A stretch of 60,429 bases of DNA from Streptomyces sp. CBMA29 (lineage in GTDB: Bacteria; Actinomycetota; Actinomycetes; Streptomycetales; Streptomycetaceae). A program made the translations under genes and the position numbers. The notes below the pieces were generated by a model. The model was not told where the DNA came from. It saw nothing but the letters and a program-made list of their open reading frames with translations, and searched no databases. The stretch covers positions 1 to 60,429 of the forward strand of contig NZ_MECL01000155.1 in assembly GCF_014596445.1 (NCBI RefSeq), in the 5' to 3' direction. Below, piece by piece: positions 8,720-19,836 of the stretch; position 1 is the stretch's first letter, and the number at the start of each line of letters is the position of its first letter.

Positions 8720-10210
8720 GTGAGAAGTGCGCCGACGATCCTGCATCTGGACATGGACGCGTTCTTCGCCGCGGTCGAACAGGCGTCGAAGCCGAGCCTG
8801 CGGGGCAAGCCGGTGGTGGTCGGCGGCCTCGGCCCCCGCGGCGTCGTATCGACCGCGTCCTATGAGGCGCGCGTCCACGGCGTCCACTCCGCGATGGCGA
8901 TGGCCCACGCCCGCCGCCTCAGCCCCAACGCCGCCTATCTCGTACCGCGCTTCGGCATCTACCGGCAGATCAGCGAGGCCGTGATGGCGCTGCTGCACGA
9001 GGTGTCACCCCTGATAGAGCCGCTGAGCCTGGACGAGGCGTTCGTGGACCTGGAGGCGGGCGGGCACGGGGCGGACCCGCGGGCGGTCGCCCGGCGGCTG
9101 CGCGCCGAGATCCGGGCCGGCACCGGGCTCACCGCCTCGGTGGGGCTCGCCGGGTCGAAGCTGCTGGCGAAGATCGCCTCCGAGCAGGCCAAGCCGGACG
9201 GCCTGGTCGTCGTCGAGCCCGGCACCGAGCGCGCGCTGCTCGAACCGATGCCGGTACGCACCCTGCCCGGCGTCGGGCCCGCCACCGCCGAGCATCTGCG
9301 GCGCGTGGGCATCACCACCGTCGGCGAGATCGTGCACGCGGGGGAGCCGGAGCTGGTCCGGCTGCTCGGCAAGGCGCACGGCACGGGCCTGCACTCGATG
9401 GCCGCCGGCTTCGACAACCGCCCCGTGGTCGCCGACCGCGACGTCAAGTCCATCTCCGTCGAGGACACCTTCGACGCCGACCTCACCGACCGCGCCCATC
9501 TGCGGTACGAGATCGACCGGCTCGCCGAGCGCTGCGTGCAGCGGCTGCGCGGCGCGGGCCGCTCCGGGCGGACGGTGGTCGTCAAGGTCCGCAGATACGA
9601 CTTCTCGACCCTCACCCGCTCCGAGACGCTGCGGGCGCCGACCGACGACCCGGGACTCGTACGGGAGACCGCCAGGCGGCTGATGGAGGCCGTCGACACC
9701 ACCGGCGGTGTGCGGCTGCTCGGGGTGGGCGTCGCCGGGCTCGCCGACTTCACGCAGGAGGATCTGTTCGCGCACGCGACGGGCGAGGGCGAGGAGGACG
9801 GACACGCACCCGAGGAGCTGCCCTCGGCGCCGCCGCCCGCACCGGAGCGGGCCAGGCTCTGGTGGCCTGGCCAGGACGTGGAGCACGAGACGTACGGCTC
9901 CGGATGGGTGCAGGGCAGCGGGGTCGGACGGGTCACCGTGCGCTTCGAGGTGCCCTCGGACACCGTGCCCGGCCGGGTACGGACCTTCGCTGTGGACGAC
10001 CCGGCGCTCGCGCACCGCGATCCGCTGCCGCTCGGCCCGGCGGACGCGGCGGGTGCAGGCCAGAGGAAGGAAAAGGGCCAGAAAAAGGGGGAGGGAAATG
10101 GGGAGGGAAAGGGGACGGAGGACGCTCAGTCCTCGCCCGCGAGCCGCCCGAAGTCCCGGTCGGGGGGCGGCGACGGCTCCGAGCCGGACGTCGGCACGTC
10201 CATCCCGTAG
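8720..10210 (+). CDS. dinB: DNA polymerase IV (Y-family translesion polymerase)
   Basis: This 496-residue error-prone polymerase bypasses damaged bases. The N-terminal palm and fingers are clear: ILHLDMDAFFAAVEQ with the first catalytic Asp pair, STASYEAR, and SLDEAFVDL with the second catalytic Asp and Glu. HhH motifs (TLPGVGPATAEHLRRVG) and the little-finger domain follow. After about residue 350 there is an acidic linker, a small domain with WWPGQDVEHETYGSGWVQG, and a lysine/glycine-rich tail (residues about 445-496) encoded by a homopurine tract. The GTG start at 8720 has no ribosome-binding site and may be leaderless. The last 85 bp overlap the end of the convergent PRC-barrel gene. Confidence 0.93.
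   Translation: MRSAPTILHLDMDAFFAAVEQASKPSLRGKPVVVGGLGPRGVVSTASYEARVHGVHSAMAMAHARRLSPNAAYLVPRFGIYRQISEAVMALLHEVSPLIEPLSLDEAFVDLEAGGHGADPRAVARRLRAEIRAGTGLTASVGLAGSKLLAKIASEQAKPDGLVVVEPGTERALLEPMPVRTLPGVGPATAEHLRRVGITTVGEIVHAGEPELVRLLGKAHGTGLHSMAAGFDNRPVVADRDVKSISVEDTFDADLTDRAHLRYEIDRLAERCVQRLRGAGRSGRTVVVKVRRYDFSTLTRSETLRAPTDDPGLVRETARRLMEAVDTTGGVRLLGVGVAGLADFTQEDLFAHATGEGEEDGHAPEELPSAPPPAPERARLWWPGQDVEHETYGSGWVQGSGVGRVTVRFEVPSDTVPGRVRTFAVDDPALAHRDPLPLGPADAAGAGQRKEKGQKKGEGNGEGKGTEDAQSSPASRPKSRSGGGDGSEPDVGTSIP
10087..10114 (+). other. Potential G-quadruplex in the dinB 3' end
   Basis: Five runs of three to five G (10087-10091, 10093-10095, 10100-10103, 10105-10107, 10111-10114) are separated by loops of 1-4 nt. 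This satisfies the usual four-run quadruplex pattern in both coding-strand DNA and dinB mRNA. It sits within a 60-nt homopurine tract just before the stop of the convergent gene at 10126. Confidence 0.6.
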
Positions 10211-10503
10211 TGGTGGTACAGCTGCAACTCCTGCTCCGGCGACAGGTGGCGCCCCACGCCGAAGTCCGGCGCGTCCCTGATCAGCGCCTTCTTGTACGGC
10301 ACCCGCAATTCGTCGTCCACCACTTCGCTGGGCTCCAGCGGTACGAACGCGTCGCGGGTGAACAGCCCGGTCCTGACGGCCGCCCACTCCGGTATGCCGG
10401 TCGCGTCGTCGAGGTACACCTCGTCCACAGTGCCGATCTTCGTACCGTCATGGTCGAAGACGCGGCGGCCGATCAGGCTGCGCGGATCGATGTCGGTCTG
10501 CAC
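10126..10503 (-). CDS. PRC-barrel domain protein
   Basis: This 125-residue protein has an N-terminal PRC-barrel domain (PRSLIGRRVFDHDGTKIGTVDEVYLDD, interrupted here for length: residues about 6-80), the small beta-barrel seen in RimM and photosynthetic reaction centre subunit H. The C-terminal third (HLSPEQELQLYHHYGMDVP) resembles the tail of many Streptomyces PRC proteins. GTG at 10503 was chosen because GGAGGG lies 6 nt upstream. Three 11-bp tandem repeats precede that site. It converges on dinB and overlaps it by 85 bp. Function is not known; a stress-related role is a guess. Confidence 0.82.
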   Translation of the reverse strand: MQTDIDPRSLIGRRVFDHDGTKIGTVDEVYLDDATGIPEWAAVRTGLFTRDAFVPLEPSEVVDDELRVPYKKALIRDAPDFGVGRHLSPEQELQLYHHYGMDVPTSGSEPSPPPDRDFGRLAGED

Positions 10504-10514
10504 GGTCCCTCCAA

Positions 10515-10547
10515 CCAATGACGAGCCAATGACGAGCCAATGACGAG
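10515..10547 (-). repeat. Three tandem copies of an 11-bp unit
   Basis: CCAATGACGAG occurs three times without a break (10515-10525, 10526-10536, 10537-10547). The array lies immediately upstream of the ribosome-binding site of the PRC-barrel gene, so it falls in its 5' untranslated region or promoter. Confidence 0.9.
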
Positions 10548-10664
10548 CGATGTCTGGGTACAGCCAAAGGCACATCCTGGCCGGTGTCGACTCGGGCGGT
10601 GATCACCGCCCCCGCCCCCGCCGGGTCCCGCCGCCTCGCTGGTAGGCTGGTGATCGGCCGCAGA

Positions 10665-10880
10665 CCCCGTGCGGGAGAGCCTCCGAGAGAGTGTCGGAGG
10701 CGCCGAAGGAGCAAATCCTCCCCGGAATCTCTCAGGCATCCGTACCGCATGGACGAGGTCACTCTGGAAAGCAGGGCACGCACCGGGAGCGGTTTCCCGG
10801 CACGGGCCCTCACCGACGGTGAAAGCCGCTCCCACGGGGGCGGTGAAGCTCTCAGGTTCTGATGACAGAGGGGGAGGCCG
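10665..10880 (+). promoter_or_regulatory. Tandem glycine riboswitch controlling gcvP
   Basis: Two consecutive aptamers are visible. The first runs from about 10668 (GTGCGGGAGAG) to 10776, with GCCGAAGGAGCAA and the core CTCAGGCA followed by ACTCTGGAAAGCAG. The second runs from about 10780 to 10878, with ACGGTGAAAGCC, the core CTCAGGTT and then GATGACAGAGGGGG. The CTCAGG cores and the GCCGAAGGAGCAA element are hallmarks of glycine riboswitches, and the tandem arrangement is typical. In Streptomyces such elements switch on glycine cleavage genes when glycine is abundant. The gcvP start lies 63 nt downstream. Confidence 0.93.
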
Positions 10881-10942
10881 TACGGGTGTCCGCGCGTCGC
10901 GGCACCCCCCGAAGGTCGTGGCAGACCAGGAGGCCTCCGCAG

Positions 10943-13837
<2,895 letters not shown>

Positions 13838-13907
13838 CCGCGTTGGGCCGACCGGGTCGGGCGGTACGGGCCCGGCGGTCCCGCACGGCGGTGCCCCTAC
13901 ATGGCGA

Positions 13908-13939
13908 AGCCGGTTCCGCTGTCAGCAGTGGAACCGGCT
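13908..13939. terminator. Bidirectional terminator after gcvP
   Basis: AGCCGGTTCC (13908-13917) pairs perfectly with GGAACCGGCT (13930-13939); the inner bases can extend the stem. It lies between convergent gcvP and the DUF5999 gene and can serve both. Confidence 0.75.
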
Positions 13940-13998
13940 CTGTGTGTGGAGCGGCGCGCGGTGCGGCGCGGTCTCGTGTGCGGGCGGCCCCGTACCGG

Positions 13999-14205
13999 TC
14001 AGGCCGCGGCGGTGATCTGTTCGGCGCCCAGGGGGCGGTGCGGCGCGATGATCTGCCCGTCGGGCAGCAGTTCGCCGGTGTCCTCGAAGAGGAGCACGCC
14101 GTTGCACAGCAGGCTCCAGCCCTGCTCCGGGTGGTGGGCCAGGGTGTGCGCGGCCTCACGGTCGGGGCACTCTGCGGTGGGGCACTGGGGCTTGTGCTGG
14201 CACAT
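13999..14205 (-). CDS. DUF5999 family small protein
   Basis: This is a 68-residue cytoplasmic protein beginning MCQHKPQCPTAECPDREAA, with a Cys/His cluster (C2, H4, C8, C13) followed by a hydrophobic stretch WSLLCNGVLLFEDTGELLPDG. This small family is widespread in Streptomyces and is of unknown function; the Cys/His cluster suggests metal binding but this is only inference. The ATG at 14205 was chosen over the longer frame because homologues that I recall start at MCQHKP. Confidence 0.82.
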   Translation of the reverse strand: MCQHKPQCPTAECPDREAAHTLAHHPEQGWSLLCNGVLLFEDTGELLPDGQIIAPHRPLGAEQITAAA

Positions 14206-14397
14206 GGATGGTGTCTTTCGCTGCGAGAGGTGGCTGGTGCGGATGATTGGGCTGCCTGACTGGTTCATTTCCGTTCCCCCGTTGGTACGGCCGTTCCCAG
14301 TGTTGCTCTACTGACGTCGATCCGCAGGGATTTCACGCAGGCAATCCCTTGGAGGACAGGACGCGTCACTCCGCCGGACGGTTGCGAGGGCGGGACG

Positions 14398-14441
14398 CGA
14401 CGGTGCCCCCGCCGGCCCAGTGGCTCGCGGGGGCACCGTCG
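14398..14441 (-). terminator. Terminator downstream of the hypothetical gene at 14460
   Basis: CGACGGTGCCCCCG (14398-14411) is perfectly complementary to CGGGGGCACCGTCG (14428-14441): a 14-bp stem with a 16-nt loop. It starts 19 nt after the stop codon of the minus-strand gene at 14460-15056. Confidence 0.75.
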
Positions 14442-14459
14442 AGAGGCGGCGACAGGCCG

Positions 14460-15056
14460 TCAGGCGGGCGACCCCAGCAGCGGCGGCGGCGCCATCCGTA
14501 CCGAGAGCAGCGGCATCAGCTCCGCCAGCCGGTGCAGCCGGTGCGGGGCGATGCCGGGCGGCGCGGGGGCCAGCGGCACCAGGATGTCCGCGGGGGTGGG
14601 CTGGGCCGTCGAGGCGTCAGCGCGCGGGTCGCAGTGCAGCCACAGCGCCAGCATGTACAGGCTCGGCACGGACAGCAGATGCGGCTGGTAAGTGGCGGGC
14701 AGCGTGTCCCCCTGGCGCAGCGCCCGCTCGGTGGAGACCAGGAAGGGCCCCTCGGAGAAGCGCGAGAAGACCCAGCCGTCAGCCGTCGCCACGGTCTCGC
14801 CCGCCGCGACGGTGCCTTGCGGCCAGCCCCCGGCGAGGATGTGGAACCGCCAGCCGGTCAATCGTGCGCGAGGCAGGCCGCCGGGGACGTCGGCCGGTTC
14901 GAACACATGGACAGGGAGCGGGTGTTCGGCCGTGAGGGGCCCTTGGGCGTTCCGCAGCGCGGGCGTCCGGGCCTCCTGGACCGCGGTGGGAGAGCTGAGT
15001 GCGGCCAGGATGCTCCGCAGGGCGGGAGCAGGTGCTGGGGGGACAAGCAGCGGCAT
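14460..15056 (-). CDS. Conserved hypothetical protein
   Basis: I do not recognise a characterised family for this 198-residue protein. It starts MPLLVPPAPAPALRSIL, has no signal peptide or transmembrane helix, and ends in a Pro/Leu-rich segment. A central part, WVFSRFSEGPFLVSTERALR, looks like a folded beta-rich domain. The ATG at 15056 is preceded by GAGAGG at 7 nt on the minus strand. It ends in front of a strong terminator and faces away from the GCS2 gene. Confidence 0.75.
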   Translation of the reverse strand: MPLLVPPAPAPALRSILAALSSPTAVQEARTPALRNAQGPLTAEHPLPVHVFEPADVPGGLPRARLTGWRFHILAGGWPQGTVAAGETVATADGWVFSRFSEGPFLVSTERALRQGDTLPATYQPHLLSVPSLYMLALWLHCDPRADASTAQPTPADILVPLAPAPPGIAPHRLHRLAELMPLLSVRMAPPPLLGSPA

Positions 15057-15513
15057 GGTGTCGCCTCTCACTGGGAGACAAACAGCGGTGCGGGGGCAGG
15101 GGTGCGGACGGCGCATGAGGGCGGAAAGGGGATCGGCTCAGGCGCGTCCGGCGAGGGCGGATGCTTTGCCTTGTTCGCGGAGTTTATACGACGTGTGTTC
15201 GCTCCGTGTTTCGTCTAGTCGCAGCCAGTATTACGCGCAAGGCGAGAAATCGCCTTCTTCTGTGATGGCCTACGAAGCATTCGTGCAGGGTGCGCGGTGT
15301 GCGCCGCATATTTCTGCCCGCTACGGACGGCTGGATCCCGCCGGTCGTATTCACGAAGTTTTTACGCCGCGCCGTGACCGTGGTATGTGCCAAGGGAACC
15401 CACTGTGTTAGCCGTTGTGCACAGCCTAGTGGCAGACGCGGGGCCGCCGTGGCGTTATCGATCATTTGGGTGGGCATCCTCCCGTGAGTATCCGCACGAG
15501 GAAGGACGCGTCG
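15057..15513. other. 457-bp intergenic region of lower GC
   Basis: I see no gene here. The stretch 15180-15420 is visibly lower in GC than its surroundings (for example TTTATACGACG at 15182 and AAGTTTTTACG at 15356). It holds a 7-bp hairpin with a GAAA tetraloop (AAGGCGA-GAAA-TCGCCTT, 15239-15256) followed by CTTCTTCTG. It must contain the promoters of the divergent hypothetical gene and of the GCS2 gene, but no consensus pair stands out. Confidence 0.6.
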
Positions 15514-17004
15514 ATGGGCGAGAAGGTCGTTGCCAACGGGTTCGACCTGGCCGACCGGAGGCTGTACCGGCGCAAGCTGCGGCAGTGTCTCGTGGGGCTG
15601 GAGCGGCTGTTGGACGAGAAGCGATTCGACCGGCCGCGCAATCTGATGGGTCTGGAGATCGAATTGAATCTCGCGGATTCCGACGGGCTGCCGCGCATGA
15701 TGAACGAAGAGGTGCTTGAGCGCATCGCGAGCCGGGATTTCCAGACGGAGCTCGCGCAGTTCAATATTGAAGTAAACATCGCGCCGCACCGGCTTTCCGG
15801 CCGGGTCATGGACCGCCTCGCCGAGGAACTGCGGATCGGTCTCGGGTATGCCGACCGGATGGCCCGCGAGGTGGGCGCGCACATCGTGATGGTGGGAATT
15901 CTGCCCACCCTGGAGGCCCAGGACCTGGTCTCCGCCAACCTCTCCCGCGCCGACCGGTACACGCTGCTCAACGAGCGGATACTGGCGATGCGCGGTGAGG
16001 ACATCACGCTCGACATCGAGGGCGCCGAACGCCTGCTCTACACCTCCGCGTCTATCGCGCCCGAGGCCGCCTGCACCTCCACCCAGATGCACCTCCAGGT
16101 CACCCCCGGCCGCTTCGCCGACGTGTGGAACGCGGCGCAGGTCGTGTCGGGACCGCAGGTCGCCGTCGGCGCCAACTCGCCGTTCCTCTTCGGCCGTGAG
16201 CTGTGGCGCGAGACCCGCGCGCCGCTCTTCCTCCAGGCCACCGACGTCCGCCCGGAGGAGCTGGTCGCCCAAGGAGTGCGGCCCATCACGTGGTTCGGCG
16301 AGCGCTGGATCGACTCCGCCGCCGACCTCTTCGCGGAGAACGTACGGTACTTCCCCTCGCTGCTGCCGATCTGCGACGAGGAGGACCCGTTGCGGGTGCT
16401 GGACGACGGGGGAGTGCCGCAGTTGCGCGAACTCACCCTGCACAACGGCACGGTCTACCGCTGGAACCGTCCCGTCTACCAGGTGGTCGACGGCGTCCCG
16501 CACCTGCGCGTGGAAAACCGGGTGATGCCCGCCGGTCCTACGGTGGCCGACGTCGTCGCCAACACCGCCTTCTACTACGGTCTGGTCCGCGCCCTGGCCG
16601 AGGCGTCCCGCCCGGTCTGGCACAAGCTGCCCTTCGCCGCCGCCGCGGCCAACTTCGAGGCGTCCTGCCGCGACGGCATCGGCGCGGTCCTCCAGTGGCC
16701 GCGTGGCCGCAACGGCGCCCTCGCGGAGATCCCCGCCACCGACCTGATCCTCGACGAACTGCTGCCGCTGGCCGCCGCGGGACTCGACGCGTGGGGCATC
16801 GAGGCCGTCGACCGCGACCACTACCTCGGCATCATCGAACAGCGCTGCCGCCGCCGTACCAACGGCGCCGAATGGCAGTCCGCGGTCTTCCACCGGATGC
16901 GGGACCGCGGCCTCGACCGGCGGCCCGCGCTCGCCGCGATGACCCAGCGGTACCGCGAACTCATGCTGGACGGCGAGCCGGTGCACTCCTGGCCGCTGGC
17001 GTGA
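15514..17004 (+). CDS. Glutamate-cysteine ligase family 2 (GCS2) protein
   Basis: This is a 496-residue ATP-grasp-like carboxylate-amine ligase of the GCS2 superfamily. The sequence MGLEIELNLADSDGLP at about residue 48 and FNIEVNIAPHRLSG at about 86 are the metal/ATP-binding strands; TSTQMHLQV and VENRVMPAGPTVADVVANT follow. Automatic annotation usually says glutamate-cysteine ligase, but Streptomyces use mycothiol and are not known to make glutathione, so the true amino-acid substrates are uncertain. The ATG at 15514 has GAGGAAGGA at 15499-15507. The gene is monocistronic and converges on the VWA gene. Confidence 0.83.
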   Translation: MGEKVVANGFDLADRRLYRRKLRQCLVGLERLLDEKRFDRPRNLMGLEIELNLADSDGLPRMMNEEVLERIASRDFQTELAQFNIEVNIAPHRLSGRVMDRLAEELRIGLGYADRMAREVGAHIVMVGILPTLEAQDLVSANLSRADRYTLLNERILAMRGEDITLDIEGAERLLYTSASIAPEAACTSTQMHLQVTPGRFADVWNAAQVVSGPQVAVGANSPFLFGRELWRETRAPLFLQATDVRPEELVAQGVRPITWFGERWIDSAADLFAENVRYFPSLLPICDEEDPLRVLDDGGVPQLRELTLHNGTVYRWNRPVYQVVDGVPHLRVENRVMPAGPTVADVVANTAFYYGLVRALAEASRPVWHKLPFAAAAANFEASCRDGIGAVLQWPRGRNGALAEIPATDLILDELLPLAAAGLDAWGIEAVDRDHYLGIIEQRCRRRTNGAEWQSAVFHRMRDRGLDRRPALAAMTQRYRELMLDGEPVHSWPLA

Positions 17005-17014
17005 GCCGTGGCGC

Positions 17015-17040
17015 GCGGGCCCGAGGCGTCGCGGGCCCGT
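17015..17040. terminator. Bidirectional terminator between GCS2 and VWA genes
   Basis: CGGGCCCG at 17016-17023 pairs with the identical self-complementary CGGGCCCG at 17032-17039 over an 8-nt loop. It lies exactly between the two convergent stops (17004 and 17050). Confidence 0.6.
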
Positions 17041-17049
17041 ACAGCGGCC

Positions 17050-18846
17050 TCAGGGCGCCTTCGCGGCGGCGTTGGTGGCCGCCGCCACGACGGCCTTCAG
17101 CAGGACCGCCTGGATCTCCGAGGGGTCGTTGACCTGATACGCGGCCCCGCCGGCGGCCTTCGCGATACGGTCGCAGGCCGCCTTGTCGGCGTTCGCGCCG
17201 ACCGCGATGGCGATCAGCGGCACCGGCCGCGCCGGGTCGTCGAGCGCCTTCAGCTTCGATGTCAGGGCGTTGAGCGAGATGCTGCCCGGGTCCTCGTTGG
17301 CGCCGTCGGTGAGGATCACCACCGCGTTGAACTTGCCGGTCCCGTACGAGGACACGGCGCTTTGGTAGACCGCGAGCGCCGTGTCGTACAGGCCGGTCGA
17401 GCCGCCCGGCACCGGCTGGAGGTCACGGAAGGCGCTGTCGAGCCGCTGGCGGCGCGTGACGCCCTGGGCGACGGTGCCGCCGAGCGGGCCGGTGCGGACG
17501 ACTTCCTGGTAGTCGCGCGAGCCGCTGAGCCGGGTGGAGAAGCGCCACAGCCCGATCTCGTCCTTCGGGGTGAACTGCGACAGCGCCTGCCGCAGCGACT
17601 CCTTGGTGATGTCGAGGCGCGACTTGCCGCCCGAGCCGGGGACGACATCGGCCATCGACCCGGACACGTCCACGACCGTGGTGATCCGCGCGCTCTGCAC
17701 GGTGATCTGCCACATCAGCCGGAGCTTTTGGAGCTCGGGCGCGGAGGGTGAAGGCGCGGGCGTGGCCGACAGGGGCTGCGGAGACTGGCCGCCCGCGCGC
17801 CGTACGGTCTCCGTGACCGGATCGCCGCCGGGCGTACGGAAACCCGCGTCCGCGATCGTCCGCACGCCCTCGTCGTTGCCCAGCAGGGTCAGGAAGCGGT
17901 TGGCGGCCCGGCCCTGATCGGTGCTCAGATGCAGGTCGTCGACCATCGTGTACGGGTAGTCCAGGGTCGCCGCGCCGTCCGAGGGGTAGAACAGCCGCAG
18001 CGGCGGCGCGGAACCGCCGTTGTGCGCGAACGCCGCCTGCTCGGAAAGGATCAGCGCCTGGCTCCGCCCGGGGTCGGCCAGCTCCGCCGGCGTCGTGTCG
18101 CGCGGCAGCGTCGCGACCGCCTGCTCGTCGCTCGGCTCGGTGCGCTGCGCCAGGGCCTTCGCGGCAGCCGCCGACTCGGTGTCGGAGTCGGTCCCCTCGC
18201 TCCCGCCGGTCCGCGCGATCGACTCGTTGATCATCGCCAGCGCCAGCATGCCGGTGGAGTTGAGCGCCGGATCGGCCGTACCGAACCGCAGATCCGGCCT
18301 GCTGCCCGCCACCCCGGCCAACTCCGCCCATGTGTAGGTCTTGGACGGCCAGCCCAGCGTCTTGGCCTGCGGCTGGAGCGCGCCGACCACCACGGGGGAC
18401 TCGGCGACCGACCGCAGCTTCGTCAGCGCCCTGGCGCTGCCGGTGGCGGACGTCTGGGCCACCCACAGGCTGTCGTCCGGCACCCACACCGCGAAGTCCG
18501 GCTTCTTGGTGTTGCCGACCAGTTCCGCGGCGACGTCGGCGGAGTTCCGCGCGGTCACCCGGACGTCCAGACAGCGGCCGTCGGTCGTGTCGTGCTCACG
18601 GCGCGCCCGGTCGGCGACGGCGGTCAGCGCGGGCGCGATGTCGGGCGAGGCGACCGCGCCGATCCGTACCGTGCCGCCGCGGCACGCGCCGCTCAGCGGC
18701 AGCAGCCCGCCGCGCAGCACCGCGAAGGTGCCCGCGCCCGCCGTGATCACCAGCGCGGTGGCCGCCGCCGTGGCACGGCGCCGGGTCCTGGCGGGCGGCG
18801 CTCCACCCGTCGGTTCCCGGCCATCGGATATGCGGTGACGGCCCAT
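17050..18846 (-). CDS. Substrate-binding and von Willebrand factor A domain protein
   Basis: This 598-residue surface-exposed protein has an Arg-rich N-terminus, one membrane helix (AATALVITAGAGTFAVL, about 28-44), and a type 2 periplasmic-binding-like domain at about 55-350 (VRIGAVASPDIAPAL, PDFAVWVPDDSLWVAQ). A C-terminal VWA domain at about 390-590 carries the metal-ion-dependent adhesion site VVDVSGSM (DxSxS), with ILTDG as a later MIDAS element. The arrangement resembles Streptomyces proteins annotated as extracellular solute-binding VWA proteins. Ligand is unknown. The ATG at 18846 is used; it converges on the GCS2 gene and diverges from the CPBP gene. Confidence 0.85.
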   Translation of the reverse strand: MGRHRISDGREPTGGAPPARTRRRATAAATALVITAGAGTFAVLRGGLLPLSGACRGGTVRIGAVASPDIAPALTAVADRARREHDTTDGRCLDVRVTARNSADVAAELVGNTKKPDFAVWVPDDSLWVAQTSATGSARALTKLRSVAESPVVVGALQPQAKTLGWPSKTYTWAELAGVAGSRPDLRFGTADPALNSTGMLALAMINESIARTGGSEGTDSDTESAAAAKALAQRTEPSDEQAVATLPRDTTPAELADPGRSQALILSEQAAFAHNGGSAPPLRLFYPSDGAATLDYPYTMVDDLHLSTDQGRAANRFLTLLGNDEGVRTIADAGFRTPGGDPVTETVRRAGGQSPQPLSATPAPSPSAPELQKLRLMWQITVQSARITTVVDVSGSMADVVPGSGGKSRLDITKESLRQALSQFTPKDEIGLWRFSTRLSGSRDYQEVVRTGPLGGTVAQGVTRRQRLDSAFRDLQPVPGGSTGLYDTALAVYQSAVSSYGTGKFNAVVILTDGANEDPGSISLNALTSKLKALDDPARPVPLIAIAVGANADKAACDRIAKAAGGAAYQVNDPSEIQAVLLKAVVAAATNAAAKAP

Positions 18847-18964
18847 CGCTCCGCGCCTCTCCTGGGGTGGCTACGAACAGTAGACCCCGGCCTTCGTATC
18901 TTTGCCGGAGACCATAGCCATGCGCGGACGGCGCTGAAGCGGGATGACGTAAATGGAGGTCCGC

Positions 18965-19750
18965 GTGCACACAGGGTCATATGAGGTGGAGGCAGGGTTG
19001 CAGCGGCGGACGCTGCGCAGCGAGACTCTGATCGTCCTGGCGCTGTCGCTGGGCGCGAGCGGTGTTTCCGCGCTGATCGACTTCATCGGTTCCGTGACGA
19101 GGCCGGGCGCGCTCAAGGACCAGGCGGCCACCCTCGTCGGCTCGCAGGCACCGGGCCGGCCGTGGCTGGATCTGGCCTGGCAGGTCTTTTACATCGCCAC
19201 GGCGCTCGCCCCGGTGGCGCTGGTCGCGCACCTGCTGGCCAGGGAGCGGGTCGGCATGCCCGTGATCGGCTTCGACCGCACCCGCCCGCGTCTCGATCTG
19301 GCCCGGGGCGCGGCCGTCGCGGCCGTCATCGGCGGCACCGGGCTCGCCTTCTACCTCGGGGTCAGGGCAGCGGGCTTCAACCTCACCGTCGTGCCCGAGT
19401 CGCTGCCCGACGTGTGGTGGAAGATCCCGGTCCTGATCGCCTCCGCCGTGCAGAACGCGGTCCTCGAAGAGGTGATCGTGGTCGGCTATCTGCTGCGCAG
19501 GCTCGGCCAGTTGGGCTGGAGCCCGGCCGCCGCGCTGGCCGCGAGCGCGCTGCTGCGCGGCTCGTACCACCTCTACCAGGGCGTCGGCGGCTTCGTCGGC
19601 AACATGGTGATGGGCGTCGTCTTCGTGCTGCTGTACCGGCGGTGGGGCCGGGTGGGGCCGCTGGTGGCGGCCCACTCCCTCATCGACACGGTGGCCTTCG
19701 TCGGCTACGCGCTGCTGGCTGGGAAGGTGGGGTGGCTGCCCACGGGGTGA
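18965..19750 (+). CDS. CPBP family intramembrane metalloprotease
   Basis: This is a 261-residue polytopic membrane protein with about six or seven hydrophobic helices. The CPBP (Abi/CAAX protease and bacteriocin-processing) motifs are present: EEVIVVGYLLRRL (the EExxxR-like motif), SALLRGSYHLYQG with a conserved His, and HSLIDTV near the end. Proteolytic activity of this family is established for a few members only. GTG at 18965 is preferred because GGAGGT lies at 18955-18960; the ATG at 18953 overlaps that site. Confidence 0.83.
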   Translation: MHTGSYEVEAGLQRRTLRSETLIVLALSLGASGVSALIDFIGSVTRPGALKDQAATLVGSQAPGRPWLDLAWQVFYIATALAPVALVAHLLARERVGMPVIGFDRTRPRLDLARGAAVAAVIGGTGLAFYLGVRAAGFNLTVVPESLPDVWWKIPVLIASAVQNAVLEEVIVVGYLLRRLGQLGWSPAAALAASALLRGSYHLYQGVGGFVGNMVMGVVFVLLYRRWGRVGPLVAAHSLIDTVAFVGYALLAGKVGWLPTG

Positions 19751-19836
19751 CGCGCGAGCCGAGCCCTTGCGCCGGCGCTTACGGCGCTTACGGCACTTGC
19801 GGCCCCATGGCGCCTCGCTGTCGCGGCGCCGCGGCC

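Noticed and set aside
14206..14459. ECF-sigma promoter (GGAAC element) upstream of the DUF5999 gene.
   Set aside because: A GGAAC-like sequence occurs on the minus strand but there is no matching -10 at the right spacing.
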